Below, in pieces: positions 1 through 6,126 of a stretch of DNA of 7,717 bases; positions within the stretch are counted from its first letter, which is position 1, and the number at the start of each line of letters is the position of its first letter. Made by a program: the position numbers and the translations under genes. Origin of the DNA: Planctomycetaceae bacterium (GTDB lineage: Bacteria; Planctomycetota; Planctomycetia; Pirellulales; Pirellulaceae); contig REEF01000649.1 in NCBI GenBank assembly GCA_007695205.1, positions 1 through 7,717 on the forward strand, given 5' to 3'. The notes beneath the pieces are model-generated. The model searched no databases, was not told the DNA's origin, and worked only from the letters and a program-made list of their open reading frames with translations.

Positions 1-25
1 GTGGAATCGGCGGAAGGGGTCGGTG

Positions 26-103
26 GGTCCCGCGCGCCGAGCGGGACCAAGTGGGGTCGCAGATGTCCATCTGAAAATCTGGTCCCGCTCCGCGCGCGGG
101 ACC
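26..103. repeat. Pair of GC-rich hairpins in inverted orientation (REP/BIME-like)
   Basis: Two perfect hairpins are visible: 26-48 and 81-103, each with 8-bp arms GGTCCCGC/GCGGGACC and a 7-base loop. The loops are GCGCCGA and TCCGCGC, so one hairpin is the reverse complement of the other with a single mismatch (22/23). Between them lies a small hairpin (AGATG/CATCT, 61-72). The right hairpin shares one base with the TAG stop of the minus-strand amidohydrolase gene, so the pair lies directly downstream of that gene. The arrangement resembles bacterial REP doublets. It could slow or end transcription or protect the mRNA 3' end, but there is no T-run of a classical terminator. Confidence 0.75.
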
Positions 104-1041
104 TACTGAATCGTCAGCCGAAAACGACTCCCGACCCCGTTGCGTCCGGCGACCTCCAGCGCGATGCGGATTGTCGCGGCGTGGATATCCACGATATCTT
201 CGATCTGCCTCGCATAGCCACCAGCCATCGCGATGGCCACCGGCAATCCCGCACGGCGGCACCGCCCGAGCACGCTTCGATCCCGTTGTTGTAAGCCCTG
301 TTTGGTCAGTTGCATCCGCCCCAAGCGATCGCCCTCGAACGGATCCGCTCCGGCCAGATAGAACACCAGATCGAACGCATCCAAGTCCAAGATGCGATCC
401 AACGCGCCGTCGAGCGCTTCGAGATAAGACGCATCGTCGGTACCGTCGGGCAAGGCGACGTCCAGGTCGCCGGGATGCTTGCGGAGCGGAAAATTCTTGG
501 CGCCGTGGATCGAGAACGTAAAGACCGAGCGATCATCGGCGAAAATCGATGCGGTTCCGTTCCCTTGATGGACATCGGCGTCGATCACCAAGGCACGCCG
601 AACGCGGCCCTCGTGCTGCAGCGTCCGCGCGGCGACCGCCACGTCATTGAAGACGCAAAACCCCTCGCCCGCATCACGACTGGCATGGTGCGTGCCGCCC
701 GCCAGATTGACCCCAAAACCATCGGCCAACGCCGCGCGCCCTGCGGCGATCGTGGCGCCGACCGAGCGGCGAGACCGTTCGACCATACCCGGCGACCACG
801 GGAACCCGATCCGTCGGATCTCCTTGGCCGTCAACTGGCCCGCGATCACGCGATGCACGTAATCCGCCGAATGAGCCAGGCACAATTGCCGGTCTGTCGC
901 CGCATCCGGCTCGTGAAATAGACAACCTTCGGCCCAATCGCTGGCCAGCAGGCGTTGCCTGAGCTGACGGTACTTGGCCATCGGAAAGCGGTGCGCGGCC
1001 GGCAGCGGCAATTCAAAGTGATCGGTGAAAAACAGCTTCAC
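103..1041 (-). CDS. Histone deacetylase family (HDAC/AcuC-like) zinc amidohydrolase
   Basis: A 312-residue protein of the arginase/deacetylase superfamily. Such enzymes hydrolyse acetyl-amide bonds on lysine, polyamines or other small amines; the substrate here cannot be told from sequence. It appears cytoplasmic, with no signal peptide. The active-site set is complete: His118-His119 in GGTHHA, zinc ligands Asp156 and His158 in DADVHQGNG, Asp233 in AGADP, and the catalytic-type Tyr276 in AGGYA. The N-terminus (DHFELPLP..HRFPMAKY) resembles bacterial class IV/HDAC11-like members. The start is GTG, preceded by GAGGG at 1051-1055, and it overlaps the TGA of the upstream secreted-protein gene as GTGA, suggesting translational coupling. 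Oddity: the last dozen residues (about 301-312) and part of the 3' end are encoded by a dispersed repeat found again near 2212 and 7655. The enzyme fold should end near residue 298. Confidence 0.9.
   Translation of the reverse strand: MKLFFTDHFELPLPAAHRFPMAKYRQLRQRLLASDWAEGCLFHEPDAATDRQLCLAHSADYVHRVIAGQLTAKEIRRIGFPWSPGMVERSRRSVGATIAAGRAALADGFGVNLAGGTHHASRDAGEGFCVFNDVAVAARTLQHEGRVRRALVIDADVHQGNGTASIFADDRSVFTFSIHGAKNFPLRKHPGDLDVALPDGTDDASYLEALDGALDRILDLDAFDLVFYLAGADPFEGDRLGRMQLTKQGLQQRDRSVLGRCRRAGLPVAIAMAGGYARQIEDIVDIHAATIRIALEVAGRNGVGSRFRLTIQ
110..144 (-). repeat. Dispersed gene-end repeat, copy 1 (inside the HDAC-family 3' end)
   Basis: This 35-bp stretch matches 7649-7683 in reverse complement at 33 of 35 positions. 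The 20-bp core GGGGTCGGGAGTCGTTTTCG lies at 119-138 on the minus strand, in the same sense as the gene it ends. It is translated as the C-terminal tail of the amidohydrolase. Confidence 0.85.
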
Positions 1042-1535
1042 CGAGTTGATCCCTCGGAACCGGGACGCTCAGCACGCGCAGGCCGCGACTCAGGCGTTGG
1101 GCCCGCGCGGCGAGCGGGTGCTGCACGATCGGCTGGCGTCTCGGCTGCGGCCGGTGGGCTCGGGTGGATATGGACTTCGACATTCACCGTGATCCCGGAC
1201 AAGATCCGAATGCCGGACAGGACATTCGTCTCGTTGCCCGACAGCAGGTTCACATCGACGTCGATATCGACCGGATTGTCCCGCACAGTCAAAGGGTTGT
1301 CGGACAACACGCCCATCTTTTCCGGCTGGATCAGCTTAGAAAGATTGGGAAGCCCCGTCACGCGCAGCACCTCGATCAGGCCGGCCAACGGGCTGGCCAA
1401 CGGGCTGGCCTGGGGCGGCGTTTGCGGCTTGGGCTTTTCCTGCGCCCACACGGTGCTGGCCGAGAGCCAGGCCAAAGTTAGCCCGGTGATCAGCACGGAT
1501 CGATTCACAAACCGAAGCGAAAATGGTTTCGTCAT
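1038..1535 (-). CDS. Small secreted protein with LSG repeats, function unknown
   Basis: I do not recognise this 165-residue protein. The ATG at 1535 was chosen because GGAG (1545-1548) lies 9 bases upstream and a signal peptide begins there: Arg8 and Arg12, a hydrophobic core at about 13-24, and a likely cleavage after Ala31 (V-W-A|QEKP). An upstream extension to 1652 is open but has no such features. The mature protein has a Pro/Lys linker, a SPLA-SPLA duplication encoded by a perfect 12-bp tandem repeat (1385-1408), then a central repeat region with VLSDN (76-80), LLSG (97-100), VLSG (105-108) and ILSG (111-114). These lie among two alternating polar/hydrophobic strands, VDIDVDVN (89-96) and ITVNVEVHIH (115-124), which suggest beta structure. 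The last 40 residues are low-complexity Pro/Ala/Arg. It is the first gene of a unit with the HDAC-family gene, overlapping it by 4 bases. Confidence 0.7.
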   Translation of the reverse strand: MTKPFSLRFVNRSVLITGLTLAWLSASTVWAQEKPKPQTPPQASPLASPLAGLIEVLRVTGLPNLSKLIQPEKMGVLSDNPLTVRDNPVDIDVDVNLLSGNETNVLSGIRILSGITVNVEVHIHPSPPAAAETPADRAAPARRAGPTPESRPARAERPGSEGSTR

Positions 1536-1675
1536 GGCAGGTATCTCCAAAATTTGAATGGTGGTCGACGGTCCGCCCCACGGGCAGCCCCCCGACCCTG
1601 TCGCTGTGACCCCAATATCATCGATTCTGATTGCCCGGCCATCGTCACTCAAGCCCCTTTCCGACTTCGACTGGT

Positions 1676-1751
1676 CGGGGCTGGCTGATCAGGGCTGATC
1701 GGGGCTGGCTGATCGGGGCTGATGAGACTGATGGGACGTATAGGACGTATA
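1676..1751. repeat. Short tandem repeats (24 bp x2 and 9 bp x2)
   Basis: A 24-bp unit built around GGGGCTGGCTGATC occurs at 1676-1699 and 1700-1723 with one mismatch. It is itself made of degenerate GGGCTGAT pieces. Ten bases later GGACGTATA is repeated directly at 1734-1742 and 1743-1751. The tract is non-coding as far as I can see and lies upstream of the secreted-protein gene, possibly within its leader. It is probably a slippage-prone minisatellite. Confidence 0.8.
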
Positions 1752-1782
1752 GCATCCCCAATATAGGCCACCTACTGGTTGA

Positions 1783-1810
1783 GTGATAGGAGCCACCCAC
1801 CTAATGTCAA
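1783..1810 (-). promoter_or_regulatory. Possible sigma-70-type promoter for the secreted protein/HDAC unit
   Basis: On the minus strand a perfect TTGACA (1810-1805) is followed after 16 bases by TATCAC (1788-1783), a 4/6 match to a -10 box. It points towards the two-gene unit and would give a leader of about 240 bases containing the short tandem repeats. Pattern match only; planctomycete promoters are often weakly conserved. Confidence 0.3.
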
Positions 1811-1898
1811 CCATCTGCGCGGAACGCCTGCAGGCTTGTCTCCGGTAGCTGGCTGATCCACTCGGGTCACTTCGAGGCTGGAATCGCATTCCCCGAGT

Positions 1899-1997
1899 TC
1901 ACACAACGGGCGGGAAGACGCCTTCTTTGGGACCCTTGTGCGAATTGCAGCGTTCGCAACTCAACGCGAGGTTATCGGAAACCGTTGAGCCGCCGTG
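1899..1997 (-). pseudogene. HNH endonuclease fragment (C-terminal half of motif)
   Basis: Minus-strand translation from 1997 gives 32 residues beginning HGGSTVSDNLALSCERCN and continuing SHKGP before a TGA at 1899-1901. This is the second half of a classical HNH nuclease motif: the conserved Asn in DNLAL, the Cys-x2-Cys pair (SCERC), and the N-S-H-K-G end. The first His and the N-terminal part are absent, and the codon just upstream is TAG (1998-2000) where homologs often have Gln or a similar residue. The fragment has no start and cannot be functional. It abuts the remnant of another small gene, which indicates a deletion joining two formerly separate genes. Confidence 0.75.
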
Positions 1998-2239
1998 CTA
2001 CGCGCCTTGGATTGCATCAATTCCAAGAGGGCGGTGACATGTTCGTACTCGCTCAGTTCCGCACGTTCCTCGGCTGTAAGCGTTCCCTGGCGAGCCTTCG
2101 CAGCCAGTAGATTCACTCGGTCGCAATCAGTTGGCGCGAGCCGCAGTTCCAAAATCGACCGTGCCGCGTCGAGGGAAAGCAGGGCTTCCTCGGGCTGGAA
2201 GACGGCTTGATCGAAAACGACTCCCGACCCCCGTTGGCT
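1998..2239 (-). pseudogene. Remnant of a small helical protein gene (LAAKA..QSKAR type)
   Basis: The minus-strand frame reads about 70 residues from DQAVFQPEEALLSLDAARSI through RVNLLAAKARQGTLTAEE to LLELMQSKAR, with no ATG or GTG start. The frame is closed upstream by TAG at 2240-2242. A TTG at 2152 could start only the second half. The pattern (two helices, G-x-LT-x-EE turn, Q-S-K-A-R end) resembles small proteins I associate with planctomycetes and other bacteria, often encoded next to HNH nucleases; this family assignment is from memory. The 5' end of the recognisable sequence coincides with the dispersed repeat at 2212-2236. The 3' end runs straight into the HNH fragment, where the frame is lost. 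Read as a gene truncated at both ends. Confidence 0.55.
2212..2236 (-). repeat. Dispersed gene-end repeat, copy 2
   Basis: The minus strand carries GGGGTCGGGAGTCGTTTTCG at 2231-2212, with CAAC plus one extra G just 5' of it, matching the flank of the other copies with a 1-base insertion. It begins 8 bases after the stop codon of the minus-strand propeller/cytochrome gene, in that gene's sense, and ends at the broken 5' edge of the small-protein remnant. Confidence 0.85.
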
Positions 2240-2244
2240 CTACT

Positions 2245-4116
2245 TCACAGGGACAAGACGAACTCGACCAACGCGTCGACTTCTTCGTCGGTCAGTTCCA
2301 GTTGTCGGTTCAGCCCGTGCCGACCTTCGACCAGCAGTTCGCGGATGGTCGTATAGCGTCCGTCGTGCAGGTAGGGCGCGGTCCGCCACACCTCGACCAA
2401 TGTCGGTGTGTCAAAACGCGGAATGCGGTCCTGATGGGTCCGTGTCCCCACATCGTACGCTTGCAGGTCCGTGTACAGCGGTGCGGGATGGCAGCGATCG
2501 CAGGCGATTCGGTCGCTGTGAAACAATTGGCGGCCTCGTTCGGCCAACGGGCTCAATCGGCCGTCGACCAGGTACGGGCTGGGGACGGGACGCAGCGATT
2601 TCAGGTAGGCATCGATCGCGGCAGAAACCTCCTCGGGCGGTTCGTTGAACAGGATATGGACAAAGCCCGCTCGCACCGCCAACTCGGCCGTGGCCCGAAC
2701 GCCCAGCGCCATCGAGGGCGGGGTGGCATGCGACAACAGCATGCTCTTCGTATTCTTCGGGTTCCCCGGGCCGTCGTTCAACAGGTCCCAGTTCAATCCG
2801 TCCACTCGAGCGTCCGGGTGACAACTGGCACAGCTCTGCCAATGCTGGTAGCACAGCGTCGCATCTTCGAACCACATCTGCCCGAGACGTATCTCGGACA
2901 TCACCGGTGGGTCCCCCAAGAGCAGGCTGTCGACATGCGGTTCGTTGTCTTCGGCAAGATCAACCACCGCGATACTATCGCTGAAATACTGAGCCACAAA
3001 GATTCGGGACCCCGCCGCAGCCAGACCTCGAGGGCCCTTGCCCGGTAGAGGAATCCGCCGCCACAGACTGGCGCCCAGACTGGGGTAGATCGGCCAGGCG
3101 ACCATCATGGGCTGCATGGTACGCCGCGCCTGATCGCTGAAGAAATCGTCGACATGGATCACTGCCAGCTCGTGAGTCCCCGCCACGCTGACCCCCACCA
3201 TCGTGCCGTCCGCCGACCAGAGCACGTCCCAGGGATTGCCCGCACCCCGATAGTAATCGTCCACACCGATCGTGGCGATCCGTTCCAGCCGGGGCACGTC
3301 GATCACGCTGATCACATTGACGTTGATCCACCCGGTATCGACTCGAAACGGCAGGCTCTCGAAGTTCGACAGGATGTGCGTCACCAGGGCGTACTTTCCG
3401 TCCGGTGACAGGCTCATCCCCCGGATGCTGTTGGCCCCATGCGGCAGCTCGATCACCGACGTTTCCCACGAATCCGTCTGGATCACCGTGATCAGTGGCG
3501 AAACATTGCCCTGGAACGCGTGGTCCGTTCGCGTGTTGGGCAGGTGATTGGCGACCAGCAGTCGGTGCCCGTCGGGCGTGATCGCCGCCACGATCGGTTC
3601 GCGATCGGCAGCGATCCGCGCAAGCCGTTGGCCCGTCGCCAAGTCGAATGCGGAAACATCGTTGTCGAACCGGTTGCACACATACAGACGCTGGCCATCG
3701 GGGCTGATCACCGGGCTGACCGCCGTGTGGCCGGCGGCCATGGTCTGCAGCGTTTGGCCGTTGAGTGCGTCCAGCACCACCACGGTGCTCTGCGGCGCCC
3801 CGCAGGTGACCACCAACTGGGTCTGGTCGGTGTTCATGGCTAACCCTGTCGGCGGCGCTGGCACGTCCACGCGTCGAATCACCTGACCATCACACGTCCG
3901 CACCCAGGCCACCTGGGACGCGTCCTCGCAGGCGACGTACAGCAGGCTGCCATCGGTCCGGGCCGCCAGTGCTGTCGGTCCCAGGTATTCCGGTCCGAGC
4001 GTCCGCTGGCCATCGTCGGCGGCCAGCAGGCTGATTCCGGCGAAAATCCAGCCTAAAAACAGAAGAACGGCGTGCCGTTTTCGGACGCAAAGACACCTGC
4101 GAAGATGCTTGAGCAT
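2245..4116 (-). CDS. Secreted beta-propeller / di-heme cytochrome c protein
   Basis: A 623-residue exported protein. Residues 1-15 are Arg/Lys-rich and 16-33 hydrophobic (AVLLFLGWIFAGISLLAA), a signal peptide with likely cleavage after about Ala33. Residues about 45-390 are YVTN/NHL-like beta-propeller blades, seen as recurring SPDG/TPDG/SADG turns and strand-like segments (139-145, 180-189, 238-245, 301-309). The C-terminal region has two heme-binding CxxCH sites, C429-C432-H433 and C539-C542-H543. It also has the TPTLVEVWRTAPYLHDGRYTT stretch (570-590) typical of the MauG / di-heme cytochrome c peroxidase family. It probably acts in the periplasm in electron transfer or peroxidase-like chemistry; the substrate is unknown. 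Start ATG at 4116 has GAGGA (4122-4126) 5 bases upstream. It is transcribed alone and divergently from purH. No hairpin terminator is seen; a dispersed repeat follows the stop. Confidence 0.85.
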   Translation of the reverse strand: MLKHLRRCLCVRKRHAVLLFLGWIFAGISLLAADDGQRTLGPEYLGPTALAARTDGSLLYVACEDASQVAWVRTCDGQVIRRVDVPAPPTGLAMNTDQTQLVVTCGAPQSTVVVLDALNGQTLQTMAAGHTAVSPVISPDGQRLYVCNRFDNDVSAFDLATGQRLARIAADREPIVAAITPDGHRLLVANHLPNTRTDHAFQGNVSPLITVIQTDSWETSVIELPHGANSIRGMSLSPDGKYALVTHILSNFESLPFRVDTGWINVNVISVIDVPRLERIATIGVDDYYRGAGNPWDVLWSADGTMVGVSVAGTHELAVIHVDDFFSDQARRTMQPMMVAWPIYPSLGASLWRRIPLPGKGPRGLAAAGSRIFVAQYFSDSIAVVDLAEDNEPHVDSLLLGDPPVMSEIRLGQMWFEDATLCYQHWQSCASCHPDARVDGLNWDLLNDGPGNPKNTKSMLLSHATPPSMALGVRATAELAVRAGFVHILFNEPPEEVSAAIDAYLKSLRPVPSPYLVDGRLSPLAERGRQLFHSDRIACDRCHPAPLYTDLQAYDVGTRTHQDRIPRFDTPTLVEVWRTAPYLHDGRYTTIRELLVEGRHGLNRQLELTDEEVDALVEFVLSL

Positions 4117-4140
4117 ATTATTCCTCGTTTACAGACCCTT

Positions 4141-4358
4141 CGGTGGGAATCATCAAGGCGACGGGAACGACCCGCGTTCGGCGCACGCGGGCCACCTGCT
4201 GCTTCAGTTACTGGTTGGTCGGAATTGTCATGGCTGCGGGGAGGACCCGCGTTCGGCGCACGCGGGCCACATGCTCCTTCAGCTATTGGTTGGTCGGAAT
4301 TGTCATGGCTGCGGGAACGACCCGCGTTCGGCGCACGCGGGCCACATGCTCCTTCAGC
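4141..4358. repeat. 75-bp tandem array, about 2.6 full units plus a degenerate left edge
   Basis: Unit 1 is 4163-4237, unit 2 is 4238-4312 (69 of 75 identical to unit 1), and unit 3 starts at 4313 and matches unit 2 closely until 4358, where similarity stops. About 22 bases left of unit 1 resemble the unit end at 15 of 22 positions. Each unit holds a perfect hairpin, CCCGCGT - loop TCGGCGC - ACGCGGG, at 4171-4191, 4246-4266 and 4321-4341. As 75 is divisible by three, reading frames stay open across the array, which creates spurious ORFs on both strands. It occupies the divergent region between the cytochrome gene and purH. Confidence 0.9.
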
Positions 4359-4374
4359 CACCGGTCGACCGGTG
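4359..4374. promoter_or_regulatory. 16-bp perfect palindrome CACCGGTCGACCGGTG
   Basis: A perfectly symmetric 16-bp sequence that begins exactly where the third tandem unit stops matching. Its symmetry fits a dimeric regulator's operator, and it lies about 95 bp upstream of the proposed purH promoter. It may equally be the boundary of the repeat element. No known operator is recognised. Confidence 0.3.
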
Positions 4375-4468
4375 TCGAGTCTAGTGGATATTGCGGGTGG
4401 CTGTCAATTTGAGGCTCGCCACGGGAAGCCGGTCGAGGGTAGAAGGTCACGCGAGCCGGGATGCGTAC

Positions 4469-4497
4469 TTGACCAAACGGCCTGCAGCCCGTAAACC
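4469..4497 (+). promoter_or_regulatory. Possible purH-pepA promoter
   Basis: TTGACC (4469-4474, 5/6 match to a -35 box) is followed after 17 bases by TAAACC (4492-4497, a weak -10 box). Transcription would begin near 4504, giving a leader of about 38 bases to the chosen purH start and leaving the upstream ATG at 4503 without a leader. Confidence 0.35.
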
Positions 4498-4541
4498 ATA
4501 GCATGGAGATCACTTCGCTGAACAAGAAACAGGGACCGACG

Positions 4542-6107
4542 ATGAACATTCCGATCGAAAACGCCATCATCAGCGTCAGCGACAAGCTGGGCTTGAACGA
4601 TTTCGCTCGTGGTCTGGCCGATTGTGGCGTCACGATTTATAGCACCGGCGGAACGCGTCGGCACCTGGAAAAGGCGGGGCTATCCGTCCAGGATGTCTCG
4701 TCCTACACCGGTTTTCCCGAGATGATGGATGGGCGGTTGAAGACCCTGCATCCAAAGATTTTCGGGGGTATTTTGTGCCGGCATGACCACCCGGATGACA
4801 TGCAGGCCATCGACCAGCATGACATCGTTCCCTTTCCGCTGGTCGTGGTCAATCTGTATCCGTTCGAGGCCACGATATCGCGCAGCAACATCACCGTCGA
4901 GGAAGCGATCGAGCAGATCGATATCGGGGGCCCCAGTCTGGTGCGGGCGGCGGCCAAGAACCATGCGTACGTCGCCATCGTTACCAATGCAGAACAGTAC
5001 TCGTCAGTCTTGCTGGAGATCATCGAAACGGGCGGCGTTTCCGCCGAATTGCGGCGTCGACTGGCGGCCGAAGCGTTTGCCCGCACGGCGGCTTATGATC
5101 GAGCGATCGCGGATTATTTCGCCGATCAGTGGGACGACGGCGGTTTTGCGCCGATGATGAACCTGACCCTGCGGCGAAAATCCGAGTTGCGGTATGGAGA
5201 AAACCCGCATCAGCGAGCGGCCGTCTATCGCGAAGTCGGTGCTCGCGGCGCCAGCCTGGTGACGGCCCGACAATTGAACGGGAAGGAACTGTCCTACAAC
5301 AACCTGCTGGATCTGGACAGCGCCCTGTCCATCGTCCGGCAACTGTCCCAGCCCGCTGCGGCCGTCATCAAGCACAACAATCCGTGCGGCGCCGCTGTCG
5401 GGTCGTCGCTGGCCGCTGCGGCGACCAAGGCGATGGCCGGGGATCCGCTGAGCGCCTACGGTTCCGTACTGGGCTTTAACCGCACGGTGGATGTGGATAC
5501 GGCCGAGGTGCTGTCCGAGCCCGGGCTGTTCATCGAAGCGATCGTTGCGCCGGATTACGAGGCGGCTGCGGTGGGCATCCTGACGACCAAACCCAAGTGG
5601 AAAAAGAACGTCCGGCTGATGCAGGTCGGACGCTTGGACGATCCGCCGGCGATGCGGCACTACCGCTACATCGACGGCGGGATGCTGGTGCAACAATCGG
5701 ATGTCGGTACGGATGTCGAGAGCGATTGGCAGGTGGTGACCGACACGCAGCCGTCCGACGAACTGCTGGCGGACCTGCGTTTCGGCTGGACCGTCGTGCG
5801 GCATGTCAAGTCGAATGCGATCCTGCTGGCCAAGGACGAATCCGTGTGTGGTGTCGGTGCGGGGCAGATGAGTCGCGTGGATTCGGTGGAAATCGCGATC
5901 CACAAAGCCGGGGACCGGGCGGCCGGATGCATCCTGGCCTCGGATGCCTTCTTCCCCTTCCCCGATTCGATCCATCAAGCGGCCGATGCCGGTATCGCCG
6001 CGATCATTCAACCGGGCGGTTCGATCCGAGACCCGGAGGTCATCGCGGCCTGTAACGAGCGCCATCTGCCGATGATCTTCACAGGCCGCCGCCACTTCAA
6101 GCATTGA
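4542..6107 (+). CDS. purH: Bifunctional AICAR formyltransferase / IMP cyclohydrolase
   Basis: Catalyses the last two steps of de novo IMP synthesis: transfer of a formyl group from 10-formyl-tetrahydrofolate to AICAR, then ring closure of FAICAR to IMP, in the cytoplasm. The 521-residue length is normal for the family. N-terminal MGS-like cyclohydrolase domain (about 1-195): SVSDK (11-15), STGGT (34-38), Lys67 in GRLKTLHP, Tyr106, Asp127 in DIGGPS and Lys139, all counterparts of the known active-site residues. C-terminal transformylase domain (about 200-521): RYGENPHQ (217-224), SYNNLLDLD (251-259), catalytic Lys277-His278 in KHNNPCG, Asn425 in KSN, GAGQMSRVDS (439-448), SDAFFPFPDS (467-476) and the C-terminal FTGRRHFKH. 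The ATG at 4542 is preferred over the in-frame ATG at 4503 because AGGGA (4531-4535) lies 6 bases before it, nothing similar precedes 4503, and the domain starts at once. Probably co-transcribed with the aminopeptidase 19 bp downstream. Confidence 0.97.
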   Translation: MNIPIENAIISVSDKLGLNDFARGLADCGVTIYSTGGTRRHLEKAGLSVQDVSSYTGFPEMMDGRLKTLHPKIFGGILCRHDHPDDMQAIDQHDIVPFPLVVVNLYPFEATISRSNITVEEAIEQIDIGGPSLVRAAAKNHAYVAIVTNAEQYSSVLLEIIETGGVSAELRRRLAAEAFARTAAYDRAIADYFADQWDDGGFAPMMNLTLRRKSELRYGENPHQRAAVYREVGARGASLVTARQLNGKELSYNNLLDLDSALSIVRQLSQPAAAVIKHNNPCGAAVGSSLAAAATKAMAGDPLSAYGSVLGFNRTVDVDTAEVLSEPGLFIEAIVAPDYEAAAVGILTTKPKWKKNVRLMQVGRLDDPPAMRHYRYIDGGMLVQQSDVGTDVESDWQVVTDTQPSDELLADLRFGWTVVRHVKSNAILLAKDESVCGVGAGQMSRVDSVEIAIHKAGDRAAGCILASDAFFPFPDSIHQAADAGIAAIIQPGGSIRDPEVIAACNERHLPMIFTGRRHFKH

Positions 6108-6126
6108 ATCCAAGACGAGAGGCATC

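Noticed and set aside
1..294. Plus-strand 97-residue frame reaching the window start
   Set aside because: It crosses the hairpin pair, the dispersed repeat and the antisense of the HDAC-family gene, and shows no domain.
1536..1652. N-terminal extension of the secreted protein to 1652
   Set aside because: The signal peptide and the GGAG ribosome site both point to the ATG at 1535; the extension would bury the signal peptide 39 residues inside.
1689..1889. Minus-strand 66-residue frame
   Set aside because: Its C-terminal half is translated minisatellite, there is no clear ribosome site, and nothing in it is recognisable.
2131..3048. Plus-strand 305-residue open frame
   Set aside because: Shadow of the cytochrome/propeller gene on the opposite strand; no recognisable domain.
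4128..4156. Minus-strand TTGATG - 17 bases - TGTAAA as promoter of the cytochrome gene
   Set aside because: Transcription would begin at about 4121, which would leave the gene's GAGGA ribosome site (4122-4126) out of the mRNA.
4141..4358. Possible CRISPR array
   Set aside because: The 75-bp units are contiguous near-identical copies without unique spacers, and no cas genes are present.
4053..4361. Minus-strand 102-residue frame with a repeated 25-residue unit (..GACGPRAPNAG..)
   Set aside because: It is the translation of the 75-bp array, which stays in frame because 75 is divisible by three. It is out of frame with the cytochrome gene, runs into that gene's signal-peptide region, and has no good ribosome site.
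4503..4541. Upstream in-frame ATG for purH, adding 13 residues
   Set aside because: No ribosome-binding sequence precedes it and it would sit at the predicted transcription start. The ATG at 4542 has AGGGA at good spacing.
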